DNA from: Sediminicola sp037203765
GTDB taxonomy: Bacteria > Bacteroidota > Bacteroidia > Flavobacteriales > Flavobacteriaceae
DNA: 64,000 nucleotides
Direction: 5' to 3'
Assembly (NCBI RefSeq): GCF_037203765.1
Contig: NZ_JBBCAS010000002.1
Span: 372,001 to 436,000, forward strand
Made by a program: the position numbers and the translations under genes. Shown one piece after another: positions 36,170 through 45,909 of this stretch (position 1 is its first letter; every line of letters starts with the position of its first letter). Under the pieces are notes generated by a model. The model saw only the letters and a list, made by a program, of their open reading frames with translations, had not been told where the DNA came from and did no database searches.

Positions 36170-37153
36170 TTAGCCCTCAGATGGAAAGGCAATACCTGTT
36201 TGTTCCCTTATGTGGTCCATGATCTCCATCAATTCCAAACTATTTTTATGGGACCACAGGTTACTTTCCAGTTTTCCGGAAGCCAAGCAAGTATTGACCT
36301 CTTCAATTTCATAGCTATAACCCTTACCAATGGTAGGTTCCGTTATATTGTCTTTCTCTCCCTTTCTTTCAAAAGTAAAACCATTGGTTTCGTGCCATCT
36401 TGGGTGAATATAAATGGAACCATCAGTCCCTGTGATCTTGGCCTTCATTTCGGAATTACTGGTTAGACCAGAGTAGAGCATGGCTTGTGCCTTATCGTAC
36501 TCGAAGATCAAAGAAGTCTGAATTTCCGCACCAGTATGGTGAAATTTCGAGGATGCGAGTATCCTATGAGGTTTTCCCAGCATTAGGTAGGCCAAAAATA
36601 TGGGATAAATACCTATGTCCAATAGAGACCCCCCTGCAAGGGCAGGATTCAACAAACGCCCCTCTTCCTCCCTGTCCAGAGCATAAAAGGCGAAATCTGC
36701 CTGCAGGTAACTTATATCACCTATTTTTTTTGCATCCACCATTTCCTTGATTTTTCTAATGGACGGGTTGAACCTAGTCCATAGGGCTTCCATCAAAAAC
36801 ACCTTGTTTTTATGGGCAGCTTCCACCATTTTCATCACTTCTGCCTTATTGATCCCCATTGGTTTTTCACAGAGAACATGTTTTCCATGCTCCATAGCCG
36901 CTATGGCCAAAGCTGCATGATAGGTATGGGGAGTGGCAATATAAATGATATCGACTTCCGAAGCATTGAATAGCTCTTCATAACTGCCATAGGCATAGGC
37001 TGCATCATATTCTTTGGCAAATTCGGAAGCTCTATCCAAATTTCTTGAGGCCACCGCTACCAATTTTGAACTTTTGGTCAGCCTAAGATCTTTGGCAAAA
37101 CTATGGGCTATTCGTCCAGGGCCCAAGATACCCCATCGTATTTTGTTTTCCAT
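36170..37153 (-). CDS. Gfo/Idh/MocA family oxidoreductase
   Basis: The 327-residue NAD(P)-dependent oxidoreductase starts MENKIRWGILGPGRIAHSFA with the Rossmann Gly motif. It then shows DIIYIATPHTYH, the EKP motif in HVLCEKPMGIN and the C-terminal dimerisation domain (GGSLLDIGIYPIFLA). Such enzymes oxidise sugars, inositols or related dihydrodiols. No linked catabolic genes define the substrate. A longer frame starting at TTG 37174 is rejected in favour of ATG 37153. It is divergent from the carboxylase gene. Confidence 0.87.
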   Translation of the reverse strand: MENKIRWGILGPGRIAHSFAKDLRLTKSSKLVAVASRNLDRASEFAKEYDAAYAYGSYEELFNASEVDIIYIATPHTYHAALAIAAMEHGKHVLCEKPMGINKAEVMKMVEAAHKNKVFLMEALWTRFNPSIRKIKEMVDAKKIGDISYLQADFAFYALDREEEGRLLNPALAGGSLLDIGIYPIFLAYLMLGKPHRILASSKFHHTGAEIQTSLIFEYDKAQAMLYSGLTSNSEMKAKITGTDGSIYIHPRWHETNGFTFERKGEKDNITEPTIGKGYSYEIEEVNTCLASGKLESNLWSHKNSLELMEIMDHIREQTGIAFPSEG

Positions 37154-37229
37154 TTTCAACTTAAGTTTTGTCAAAGTTAATCAATATAACTCCTTATCTT
37201 TATGCCACAAAAAGAAACTATTTCAAGGA

Positions 37230-38858
37230 ATGGACATTAACTTCAACAAGAACGAAGACCATAATAAATTACTACTATCAACCTTAAAACAACGCTTGGC
37301 CAAAGTTCATTTGGGTGGTGGAAAAGGCAGAATCGAAAAACAGCACGAGCAGGGAAAAATGACCGCTAGGGAGCGCATTGATTATTTGTTGGACAAGGGC
37401 AAAAAATCTATTGAAATAGGGGCTTTTGCCGGAGAAGGAATGTATTCGGAACACGGTGGGTGTCCTTCTGGTGGTGTGGTAATCAAAATTGGATATGTAA
37501 AGGGCAAACAATGCATCGTGGTAGCCAATGACGCTACAGTGAAGGCCGGTGCTTGGTTTCCGATAACCGGAAAGAAAAACCTAAGGGCACAGGAAATTGC
37601 CATAGAAAACCGATTGCCCATCATTTACCTTGTGGACAGTGCCGGTGTTTACCTTCCCATGCAGGACGAAATATTTCCCGATAAGGAACATTTTGGACGC
37701 ATATTTAGAAATAATGCGGTCATGAGCAGTTTGGGGATCACCCAGATAGCTGCCGTTATGGGCAGTTGCGTTGCGGGAGGTGCCTATTTGCCCATCATGA
37801 GTGATGAAGCACTGATTGTGGATAAGACAGGTAGCATATTTTTGGCAGGAAGTTACCTAGTAAAAGCTGCCATTGGCGAAAGTATAGACAATGAAACCTT
37901 GGGTGGGGCAACCACGCATTGTGAAATAAGTGGCGTTACGGATTACAAAGCCAAGGACGACAAGGACGCCCTAGATACCATTAAAAACATTATTGATAAA
38001 ATTGGAGATTTTGATAAAGCCGGCTATAATAGAACAGCGTCCAAAAAACCAATCAAAAAACAAGAGGACATCTACGGAATTTTGCCTGCTTCCCGTTCCG
38101 ATCAATATGACATGTTGGAAATCATTGAAAGATTGGTGGACGATTCTGAATTTGAACAGTATAAGGAAAGATACGGCAAGACAATTTTAACAGGGTATGC
38201 CCGTATAGATGGTTGGGCCGTTGGAATAGTTGCCAATCAAAGGAAGGTGGTAAAGACTACCAAAGGCGAAATGCAATTTGGCGGGGTCATTTATTCGGAT
38301 TCAGCAGACAAGGCTACCCGATTTATTGCCAACTGTAACCAAAAGAAAATCCCATTGGTATTCTTACAAGATGTAACCGGTTTTATGGTAGGCAGCAAAA
38401 GTGAGCATGGAGGTATTATAAAAGATGGTGCCAAAATGGTGAATGCCGTCAGTAATTCTGTAGTACCCAAATTCACCATAGTTATTGGTAATAGTTATGG
38501 TGCAGGTAATTACGCCATGTGTGGAAAGGCTTTTGACCCAAGGTTTATTGTAGCCTGGCCCAGTGCAGAATTGGCTGTAATGAGTGGGAATTCTGCTGCC
38601 AAAGTGTTATTGCAAATAGAAAAAGCCTCTTTAAAAAAGAAGGGGGAAACTATAACTGAAAAGAAGGAAGCTGAGCTTTTCGCTAAAATCAAAGACCGGT
38701 ACGATGACCAGGTGTCTCCATATTATGCCGCTGCTAGGATATGGACAGATGCCGTAATAGATCCATTGGAGACCCGAAATTGGATTTCCTTGGGTATTGA
38801 GGCCGCCAATCACGCCCCGATAGAAAAGAAATTTAATTTAGGGGTCCTACAGGTTTAA
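37230..38858 (+). CDS. Acyl-CoA carboxylase beta subunit (methylcrotonyl-CoA type)
   Basis: The 542-residue biotin-dependent carboxyltransferase carries a crotonase-fold domain in each half. The segments GSCVAGGAYLPIMSDE and YGAGNYAMCGKAFDPRF are closest to methylcrotonyl-CoA carboxylase beta (leucine breakdown), and a propionyl/geranyl-CoA enzyme is a less likely alternative. Its biotin-carboxylase partner is not in this window. The longest frame would start at 37014 inside the divergent oxidoreductase, so the ATG at 37230 (MDINFNKNEDH) is used. Likely monocistronic with a 58-bp gap to DoxX. Confidence 0.88.
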   Translation: MDINFNKNEDHNKLLLSTLKQRLAKVHLGGGKGRIEKQHEQGKMTARERIDYLLDKGKKSIEIGAFAGEGMYSEHGGCPSGGVVIKIGYVKGKQCIVVANDATVKAGAWFPITGKKNLRAQEIAIENRLPIIYLVDSAGVYLPMQDEIFPDKEHFGRIFRNNAVMSSLGITQIAAVMGSCVAGGAYLPIMSDEALIVDKTGSIFLAGSYLVKAAIGESIDNETLGGATTHCEISGVTDYKAKDDKDALDTIKNIIDKIGDFDKAGYNRTASKKPIKKQEDIYGILPASRSDQYDMLEIIERLVDDSEFEQYKERYGKTILTGYARIDGWAVGIVANQRKVVKTTKGEMQFGGVIYSDSADKATRFIANCNQKKIPLVFLQDVTGFMVGSKSEHGGIIKDGAKMVNAVSNSVVPKFTIVIGNSYGAGNYAMCGKAFDPRFIVAWPSAELAVMSGNSAAKVLLQIEKASLKKKGETITEKKEAELFAKIKDRYDDQVSPYYAAARIWTDAVIDPLETRNWISLGIEAANHAPIEKKFNLGVLQV

Positions 38859-38916
38859 TTTTGTTATATCGCTTATTTTCAGTAATTTAATAGGAGTAAT
38901 TTTAATCTTTTCAATC

Positions 38917-39339
38917 ATGGGAACTATTAAAACACTCAACAAGTGGGCGAATAAGCATACCTATTACCCTCTTGACCTATTGCGTATTGCTCTAGGTCTT
39001 TTTCTCTTTGTGAAAGGTTTGTATTTCATTGGCAATACCCAAATGATTTTGGAACTCATTGCTCCTTTAAAAGGATTTGCAGGTAGTATGTTAGCGGTTC
39101 ATTACGTGGCGCCGGCACATCTAATAGGAGGACTACTCATCGTTTTCGGATTGTATACCCGATGGGCCGTTCTTACCCAGCTGCCCATAATTATTGGAGC
39201 CGTCCTTATTAATTTTATAGGCGAGATGAATACTACCAATTTAATATTGGCCATTACCGTTCTAATTGTTTGTGTATTCTTCCTTTTTTATGGATCCGGA
39301 AAACATTCAACGGATTATTACCTAAAAATGGAATCTTGA
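38917..39339 (+). CDS. DoxX family membrane protein
   Basis: The 140-residue protein has four hydrophobic helices and the DoxX-type opening YPLDLLRIALGLFLFVKG, followed by the HLIGGLLIVFGLYTRW segment. DoxX-like proteins are small quinone- or redox-associated inner-membrane proteins in several bacteria, but individual roles vary. It lies 58 bp after the carboxylase gene, so co-transcription is possible but not shown. ATG at 38917. Confidence 0.82.
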   Translation: MGTIKTLNKWANKHTYYPLDLLRIALGLFLFVKGLYFIGNTQMILELIAPLKGFAGSMLAVHYVAPAHLIGGLLIVFGLYTRWAVLTQLPIIIGAVLINFIGEMNTTNLILAITVLIVCVFFLFYGSGKHSTDYYLKMES

Positions 39340-39395
39340 TCTTTCGTTACAACGTGGGTATATTTTTATCAGCACTATAGAATGGCAAAGTCATG

Positions 39396-41393
39396 CTATT
39401 CCACGATTATCGTTGCCACATTTAATTTTTGTAGCGGTTCGGTGAAATTGACCATAACCTCTTTTTTTGATTGTTCCGGAGTTCCAAAATTTTCATAGAT
39501 ACTACATTTTAAAGTAAAAATTTCGGGAGTACTGTCCCCGTTACTTCCTAAATACGTAGCATTAAATATCCATTTCCCGCTAACATCCCCATAGAATTCA
39601 AATTCCTCACTTGTATATCCATGCTCAATTTCATCTTGGATTCTTTCCGATTTGGATGCATAGCTATGGTCCCAATCAAAGAATCTATTATCAGGATTTA
39701 CAAACTGTAATTCAAAGTCGGCCTTGGGCGTATTCCACTCAAAAACCAATCTCACATTATATTTTAAATTTTGGAAATATTTTGGATCTACTTTAGTGGT
39801 ATTCAGTTTATCTTGATGAAGAAAAAGGATGTTCCTTATTTCGCGATCCAGTGTTTTTGATAACTGTTCATTGTTGAAAGAGACATTGCGCTTGGCCAGA
39901 GCCAACAATTGATCCAATGCCTGTTGCGACTTCCCTTGGTCTGCAAGAGCCAAAGCAATATCAAGATTGGATTGGACCATCTTAGGATCTAAAACCAAAA
40001 TCCTTTCGTTGATCTGGACAACTTCCTTGTATGCCCCAATGGAAGACAGGGCCAAAGCGGCCGATTTTAACTTGGGAATATCATTGGGGAACAATTCTAC
40101 CATATTGGATAAAGCCCTCACGGCAATCTCAGGCTCGCTAGCCTTAAAATAATTAAAGGCGTCCATATAGAACTGAACACTGCTGCCATTAAAATTTCGC
40201 AACGCTATATAGGTCTCATAAGCTTCATTTGGTGATGAAGATTTTTGCAAAGATTTCAAAACAGCGGTATACGTGGTTTCTATCTGATCAATATCCTCCA
40301 CGTAAACATTGTTCTTTAGCCTTGCCATATCTTGTTTTTGACCTTTAACAACTGGTGCCTTTGAGCTCTTGGTAGTGATCAAGATTACTCCATTGGCACC
40401 TAAGGTCCCATATTTTGTCGTAGCCGCCATGCCTTTTAAGACTGTGATATCCGCTATGTTGTCAGGATTCAAAAATCCAAAATTTGCCAATGGGGAAGAG
40501 CCGTTGGAATTGGATTGTTGTTGTGGCACCCCATCAATAACGATGAGACCATAGTTGTTCAATAACATGGAATTATCAGTACGCATTTTCACTTGGCTGA
40601 TATCCTGGTTCTGCTTAACCTCTACACCTGAAAATTTATTCTGGACAGATTGTGATACATTGGTTTGTATTGGAGTAATATCCTCCTCCCCTATGGATTG
40701 TACTGCCACACCTACCCTATCTTCGTCTATCTCACCAGAAGCAGTCCTCACTGTTCTATCTTCCTTGTTATTCCTAGTATTTTCTGTCACAACAACCTCT
40801 TCCAAATTTATTCCCAGCGATCTTGGTTCATTTGCTTTAGCTGGTTCAGAATTGGATGCTTTAGGGGAGCCTGTTACATCCTCCTTTGCTTCCAAAACCC
40901 CATAATCGAATATCCTGGCCTTATTGGCCACCAACAGTTTGTTAAGTCCAAATTGATCTTTATTGGGGCTACTGTTTATAATAAAGGTCTTAACTCCAAA
41001 ATTTGGAACGGTACCGGCCATATTCTGGTTACCATCTGTAAAGAGCAATAAATCGGTGTGATGTAAGGAGATAACTTGTTCCAGTGCCCCATAATTGGTA
41101 GCACCATCATAGATTACCTTATTCAGTTTCTCTTTGAGGGCCGTCCAGTTTCCGTTGCTGATCTGAATTTCTTGGTTTTCGATAACGGCATTGCTGAAGA
41201 TTACCAAGTTTACCTTGGCTTCCTGGTTGACCTTGAAGTAATTTTCCAGAAATTTAAGATCATTTTCAATGGACCTATTTGCCATGGATAGGGACGCATC
41301 CCAACCTACCATTACATATTTTTCATTTTGAGCATGGACAGTTCCGCAGATGACAAGGAGCCAGAAACAGCATAAAAATCTTTTAAATCCCAT
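39396..41393 (-). CDS. VWA - TonB plug - TPR - DUF2135-like fusion protein
   Basis: The 665-residue secreted protein (signal ends VHAQ) has four parts. A von Willebrand A domain (about 25-140) keeps a full metal site: D32-S34-S36 in WDASLS, T99 in DGATN, and D120 in LLLFTDG. A SusC-style plug (about 195-342) carries EEVVVTEN, IVIDGVPQ, NPDNIADITVLKG and GANGVILITTK, but no beta-barrel follows. A TPR-like helical region (about 400-540) comes next. The C-terminal beta domain (about 560-660, VRLVFEWNTPKADFELQFVN) resembles DUF2135/YfaP. It lies 10 bp after the M24 peptidase. I know no described function for this architecture. Confidence 0.75.
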   Translation of the reverse strand: MGFKRFLCCFWLLVICGTVHAQNEKYVMVGWDASLSMANRSIENDLKFLENYFKVNQEAKVNLVIFSNAVIENQEIQISNGNWTALKEKLNKVIYDGATNYGALEQVISLHHTDLLLFTDGNQNMAGTVPNFGVKTFIINSSPNKDQFGLNKLLVANKARIFDYGVLEAKEDVTGSPKASNSEPAKANEPRSLGINLEEVVVTENTRNNKEDRTVRTASGEIDEDRVGVAVQSIGEEDITPIQTNVSQSVQNKFSGVEVKQNQDISQVKMRTDNSMLLNNYGLIVIDGVPQQQSNSNGSSPLANFGFLNPDNIADITVLKGMAATTKYGTLGANGVILITTKSSKAPVVKGQKQDMARLKNNVYVEDIDQIETTYTAVLKSLQKSSSPNEAYETYIALRNFNGSSVQFYMDAFNYFKASEPEIAVRALSNMVELFPNDIPKLKSAALALSSIGAYKEVVQINERILVLDPKMVQSNLDIALALADQGKSQQALDQLLALAKRNVSFNNEQLSKTLDREIRNILFLHQDKLNTTKVDPKYFQNLKYNVRLVFEWNTPKADFELQFVNPDNRFFDWDHSYASKSERIQDEIEHGYTSEEFEFYGDVSGKWIFNATYLGSNGDSTPEIFTLKCSIYENFGTPEQSKKEVMVNFTEPLQKLNVATIIVE

Positions 41394-41403
41394 AAAAGTT
41401 AAA

Positions 41404-42750
41404 TTAATTTCCCTGATGACCCTTTATCCGTGGGATCAACAATAACTCGGTCTGCCTTCCGTTCACATATCTAAATCCGTCCTCACCATAAAAACCTGCC
41501 TCCTCCAACATTATTCGGATATCCCTATTCCACTCAGGAATTGTTATTGTAGTATTCAATTCTATGGCATACACCGTATTTGGATTTAATGGATAATTCT
41601 CACCATCATCTTTCATCACCCCGCCCTGTGAATCCCACATGCCAATGGTAGTACCTGCTGAATGTCCGTACATACCCAATGGATGGGTATAAATAGACGG
41701 CCTCAATCCAGCGGCTTTGGCCTCCGACAGGGATTTCGCCAAGATTTCATTTCCTGTACGGCCGGCAATCATATTCTTTGTCAAAAAATCTTGTACCCTA
41801 TTCCCATCTTTTAACCCATTGACCAAAAATGCGGGAGCCTCTTTTTCCCCAGGCTTCAGGACATAGGCCAATTCCTGGCAATCGGTGTTGAGACGCAAAT
41901 AGGTAATTCCAAAATCGCAATGCAATAAATCTCCCGGAAGGATCACCATATCCTCTGGCCTTCCAGAAAAAGAATATAGGTGGGATACCAATTCATCACT
42001 GGTTCTTTGGATATCTACGGTAGGGTGAAACCATGTCTCAAGGCCCAAATCGGTTACTTTTTGTCTCATCCACCATTCAACCTCAGTTGTGGTGGTCACT
42101 CCCGGTGTAATTACTTTTTCAGAAAAGGCTTCCGCTATGATATCATGGGTAATATCAACCAACTGATTATAGATAACCATTTCCCTTTCCGTCCTTGTCT
42201 CAATCCATCCTACGGCCAATTTTTCTGCTGAAGTCACGCTGGACAGGTATTTTTTGGGAAGGTTGGCCATAAACTCATCATAATCGGTTTTGTCCAAGCC
42301 ATCGGCTATGTTATGGTCCTTTGAATAATTGAGTCCAATTTTGGATGGCTTCCTTTCTTCGATCAATTGTATCAATCGCTTCCATTGATCTGGTTCTTTT
42401 TCCTTGTCCCATGCAGATGAAATGCTCTCCCCTACGTTATAACGGGCCACTGCAAGTTTTTCGATCGTATTGTTGGACTTGTTTCTGTAAAACATAAGAA
42501 TGGTCCGCCTCCTTGCATTCAGCCAAGTGGCGGGCAACATGGTTTTAATTACGGGGTCCTCATTGTATTCCCTTGAGATGACAATCCACATATCAATACC
42601 TGTTTTATCCATTAAGGTTGGCAACAAGACATTGAAACGGTCCTCCATTATTTCATCTACAACTTTGGCCCTTTCCACCTCTGGTAATATTTGTTGGGCA
42701 TTGGAGGCGATGTTAAAAAATAATAAAAGGATTAAAATGGTAGTTCTCAT
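41404..42750 (-). CDS. Secreted M24 family metallopeptidase (Xaa-Pro aminopeptidase-like)
   Basis: The 448-residue protein has a signal peptide (ends ASNAQ) and a creatinase-like N-terminal domain (IDMWIVISREYNEDP). The pita-bread M24 domain follows. Candidate metal ligands are the Asp in LLHCDFG, Asp in NTDCQE, His in THPLGMYGHSAG, Glu in AIELN and a final Glu in ELLLIP. It likely trims peptides with a penultimate proline in the periplasm. It sits between menE (42-bp gap) and the VWA/plug gene (10-bp gap). ATG at 42750. Confidence 0.85.
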   Translation of the reverse strand: MRTTILILLLFFNIASNAQQILPEVERAKVVDEIMEDRFNVLLPTLMDKTGIDMWIVISREYNEDPVIKTMLPATWLNARRRTILMFYRNKSNNTIEKLAVARYNVGESISSAWDKEKEPDQWKRLIQLIEERKPSKIGLNYSKDHNIADGLDKTDYDEFMANLPKKYLSSVTSAEKLAVGWIETRTEREMVIYNQLVDITHDIIAEAFSEKVITPGVTTTTEVEWWMRQKVTDLGLETWFHPTVDIQRTSDELVSHLYSFSGRPEDMVILPGDLLHCDFGITYLRLNTDCQELAYVLKPGEKEAPAFLVNGLKDGNRVQDFLTKNMIAGRTGNEILAKSLSEAKAAGLRPSIYTHPLGMYGHSAGTTIGMWDSQGGVMKDDGENYPLNPNTVYAIELNTTITIPEWNRDIRIMLEEAGFYGEDGFRYVNGRQTELLLIPRIKGHQGN

Positions 42751-42792
42751 TGGATTGTTTGGTTTTAATTTGGTTTTAGTAATACCGTGAAT

Positions 42793-43881
42793 TTATACTG
42801 TGGCTAGTTCAATGGTTCTATTTCTATCTAGTTTACCGTTTCCGGTTTCAGCAAATTTGGCTACGGACACCATTTTCTTTGGAATTTCAAAATTCTGGAG
42901 GGATCCCTTATTTTTTAATTCCTCCAAAAAGTTGTTGGCCACGCCGTTCCCTTCTACGAATAGCACCAATTTTTCCCCTAGGACTTCATCGGGCATTCCG
43001 GTTACAAAAAATCTTGTGGAGAGGTATGATGACAATTTACTTTCAATTTCTTCCGGGATCAGCTTGACTCCTCCTGAATTGATGATGTTATCATAGCGAC
43101 CCAGCCATTTAAATTCATGGTCATCTATAATTTCCACCAGATCATTCGTGACTACAGCCTCCTCTGACAGTAAGGGTGCATCTATGACCAGACATCCCCT
43201 TTCATCGGCATGTATTTTTATATCTGGAAGTACTTTAAAGTTACGATCGCTCTTATCTGGGTTTTGACTAACTTTTTTTATGGCGACATGGCTAACGGTT
43301 TCCGTCATACCATAGGTCTCATAAATGTCATTATCCAAAGCTTGGATTTTGTCTCTAAGCTGCATGGACAATGGGGCTCCCCCGACAATCAAAGTTTTGA
43401 TCTGATCTACTTGGTCCAATGAATTTTCCAATTGTAAAGGGACCATGGCCCCAAATTTATACGATTTGGAAATACCGGCCAATGGCGTTGCTGTGGGCTC
43501 CACATAGTCTAACCTTAACCCAAGTACCATGGCTCTGACCAGCATCATTTTACCCGCAATATAGGACGCGGGCAAACAATGAATCACGGCGTCCCCGGCT
43601 TCCAAACCAAAAAACTCTGCGGTTCCCAAAGCCGAATTTATCATATGCTCTTTTCTAAGGAGTACCGTTTTGGGCATTCCCGTAGAACCGGATGTTTTTA
43701 CGCTGATGGTGGGCTTATCATTCAGCCAATCCAATAGGAAATCTCCGAATGGATTTTCAAAAGGGACTCCTTCTTTTATCAAACAATATCCAATTTCCCT
43801 TAATTCCGCTGCATTACAGGAGATACCATTTATTTTAAACTTTGGATGAACTTCATTATAATTGGTTACCATTGTTTCCAT
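42793..43881 (-). CDS. menE: O-succinylbenzoate-CoA ligase
   Basis: MenE activates o-succinylbenzoate with ATP and CoA in menaquinone synthesis. The 362-residue protein is a compact acyl-adenylating enzyme with the P-loop TSGSTGMPKTVLL, the YGMTET motif and the NGKLDR lysine motif near the end. Its short length is normal for Bacteroidota MenE. An upstream ATG at 43947 lies inside the CPBP gene and would add 22 residues, so the ATG at 43881 (METMVTNYN) is chosen. It follows the CPBP gene by 5 bp. Confidence 0.88.
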   Translation of the reverse strand: METMVTNYNEVHPKFKINGISCNAAELREIGYCLIKEGVPFENPFGDFLLDWLNDKPTISVKTSGSTGMPKTVLLRKEHMINSALGTAEFFGLEAGDAVIHCLPASYIAGKMMLVRAMVLGLRLDYVEPTATPLAGISKSYKFGAMVPLQLENSLDQVDQIKTLIVGGAPLSMQLRDKIQALDNDIYETYGMTETVSHVAIKKVSQNPDKSDRNFKVLPDIKIHADERGCLVIDAPLLSEEAVVTNDLVEIIDDHEFKWLGRYDNIINSGGVKLIPEEIESKLSSYLSTRFFVTGMPDEVLGEKLVLFVEGNGVANNFLEELKNKGSLQNFEIPKKMVSVAKFAETGNGKLDRNRTIELATV

Positions 43882-43886
43882 AACAT

Positions 43887-44819
43887 TTAGCTGATTGATT
43901 TTTCTACTTGTAATTTTCCTATTAATCTTTCTTTCCAGTTTTTCCATCCATATTTCTTCGAAAAAATATAAAGAACGGTTGGATATATTACCAATACCGG
44001 GATAAAAACGTCCCAGCCCAATTGGGGCTGCGAAATATCCCTATAAATTGAATCGGTTTGAAAGGCTGTCCAATCGGCCGTCACCAAAAGGGCCGTCGTC
44101 AAATTATTGGCGGCATGAAAGCCCAATGCAAGTTCCAAACCTTCGTCCATTAATGTCATGATCCCCAAAAAGAACCCTGTTCCTATATAATACACCATTA
44201 TGCCATAACCCAATTTTTCCACTTCGGGGTTTCCCAAATGCAAAAGTCCGAAGACAAGGGAGGTAATAACCAAGGGCAGCCACCGGTTTTTAACCAAAAT
44301 GCCAATGCCCTGCATCAAATACCCTCGCATCAAATATTCTTCACAACTGGTCTGTACAGGGATCAATATCCCACCGATGACCAAAAGATATAAAAAAGGT
44401 TCCAGTTTAAAATTAAAAATATAATCCTCCGGTGAAAATGCTATGTCGACCCCAACCATAATAATGGAAATGATCGCCCAAAGAAAAAAAGCAAAACCGA
44501 TCCTATTCCAGTCCACCTTTATTCGAGAAGTGGTCAAATCGATAATTTTTTGATTGTGTACAAGCTTTGCTGTCAACAAGGTCGCCAACAGTCCAAATGC
44601 GAAGGACAATAGCATTAGAAACAAAAAAAGATTGGTACCCAATAAGGCAGACATCCCCGGGATATCTACTGGCATATTGCCTTGCCCTACCGATTTTACA
44701 ATAAGGGTTGCGACCAACGGAAGCATCCCTATAATTTGCCAACCAAAAAAAATGATAATAATACCCACTACATAACGCCAACCTTCATGAAGGCCTTTAT
44801 AAGCCTGTTCTATGTACAT
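43887..44819 (-). CDS. CPBP family intramembrane metalloprotease (ABI/CAAX-like)
   Basis: The 310-residue protein has about eight membrane helices and the CPBP motifs EEYLMRG, FGLLHLGN and GFHAANN. Members are intramembrane glutamic proteases of the Rce1/ABI superfamily. Bacteroidota homologues are common beside menaquinone genes, but why is not known. It overlaps menC by 10 bp and is therefore in the same transcript. ATG at 44819. Confidence 0.87.
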   Translation of the reverse strand: MYIEQAYKGLHEGWRYVVGIIIIFFGWQIIGMLPLVATLIVKSVGQGNMPVDIPGMSALLGTNLFLFLMLLSFAFGLLATLLTAKLVHNQKIIDLTTSRIKVDWNRIGFAFFLWAIISIIMVGVDIAFSPEDYIFNFKLEPFLYLLVIGGILIPVQTSCEEYLMRGYLMQGIGILVKNRWLPLVITSLVFGLLHLGNPEVEKLGYGIMVYYIGTGFFLGIMTLMDEGLELALGFHAANNLTTALLVTADWTAFQTDSIYRDISQPQLGWDVFIPVLVIYPTVLYIFSKKYGWKNWKERLIGKLQVEKSIS

Positions 44820-45865
44820 ATCTGCTCAATTTTATTCATATCCCAAGTTTCATTTTTTTGGTAATATATCTTACCGTTTTCAACCTTTAAAGGCGATTTT
44901 ATATTATTGGTGTACAAGCTTCCCGTTCCTAAACCTTGGGGGAGATCATTTTGCAAGGTAGCAGTCCATTGGGCTATGGCATTTAATCCAATATTACTCT
45001 CCAAGGCACTGGTGACCCACCAGCCGATATGGTATTTTTCAGCAATATCTATCCATTCCGAACTACCTCGGAACCCTCCTACCAAACTAGGTTTTAAAAT
45101 GATGTAATGTGGCCGTATCGCTTTTAGCAATTTTTCTTTTTCTTTCAAGGAGGTCACTCCTATCAATTCCTCATCCAAGGCTATGGGCAATGGGGAATTG
45201 GCACATAATTCCATCATTTCAGAACTATGGCCCTGTTTTATGGGTTGTTCAATGGAATGAAGGTCGTATTGTGAGAGAATTTTAAGTTTCTCCATGGCCT
45301 CCTCCATCTTAAAGGCACCATTGGCATCTACACGAAGTTCTATTTGGTTCTTATTGTACTTTTTACGAATGGAAGATAATAAGGATATCTCAGTATCGAA
45401 ATCTATGGCCCCAATTTTCATTTTAATGCAATTGAAACCCTCGGCCAATTTTTGTTGTATCTGTTCGAGCATAAAACCTTCATCGCCCATCCAGACCAAG
45501 CCATTGATAGCAATGGGCCTCGCCTCTTTGGTAAAGGGAGAGGGGAAAAGTTCAAAAGGCTCCTTGGATTCATAAGAGACAAACGCCTGTTCGATCCCAA
45601 ATTGGATACTTGGAAAATCCGCTAGCTGGCTCCATAGTTTTTTACTTCCCAAATGAATGTTGTCGCAGGTCCATTTTAACTTAGCCTCATAGTCGGGAAC
45701 ATCATCAATACTCAACCCTCTCAGTATTCCACATTCCCCAATACCAAAACGATCCCCATCTTTAATGACAAGGAACCAAGTCTCTTTTTGGTGAAGCACC
45801 CCACGGGAAGTTCCACTTGGTCTTTTGAAGTCCAAGATGTATTTTTTGTACTCGGCTTTAATCAT
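44810..45865 (-). CDS. menC: O-succinylbenzoate synthase
   Basis: MenC dehydrates SHCHC to o-succinylbenzoate. The 351-residue enolase-superfamily protein shows KMKIGAIDF (Lys base), LRVDANGAF, HSIEQPI and the metal Glu in IALDEEL, plus ILKPSLVGG with the second Lys. The start MIKAEYKKYILDFKRPSGTS is typical for flavobacterial MenC. It heads the minus-strand transcript that runs through the CPBP gene, menE, the M24 gene and the VWA/plug gene. It is divergent from the SDR gene. ATG at 45865. Confidence 0.9.
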   Translation of the reverse strand: MIKAEYKKYILDFKRPSGTSRGVLHQKETWFLVIKDGDRFGIGECGILRGLSIDDVPDYEAKLKWTCDNIHLGSKKLWSQLADFPSIQFGIEQAFVSYESKEPFELFPSPFTKEARPIAINGLVWMGDEGFMLEQIQQKLAEGFNCIKMKIGAIDFDTEISLLSSIRKKYNKNQIELRVDANGAFKMEEAMEKLKILSQYDLHSIEQPIKQGHSSEMMELCANSPLPIALDEELIGVTSLKEKEKLLKAIRPHYIILKPSLVGGFRGSSEWIDIAEKYHIGWWVTSALESNIGLNAIAQWTATLQNDLPQGLGTGSLYTNNIKSPLKVENGKIYYQKNETWDMNKIEQICT

Positions 45866-45909
45866 ATGGAACCAAATTTAACTATATTTTGAATGATTAA
45901 AACAAAGAA

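Noticed and set aside
37014..37229. N-terminal extension of the acyl-CoA carboxylase gene
   Set aside because: It lies antisense within the divergent oxidoreductase gene and across its promoter. The ATG at 37230 fits the family length.
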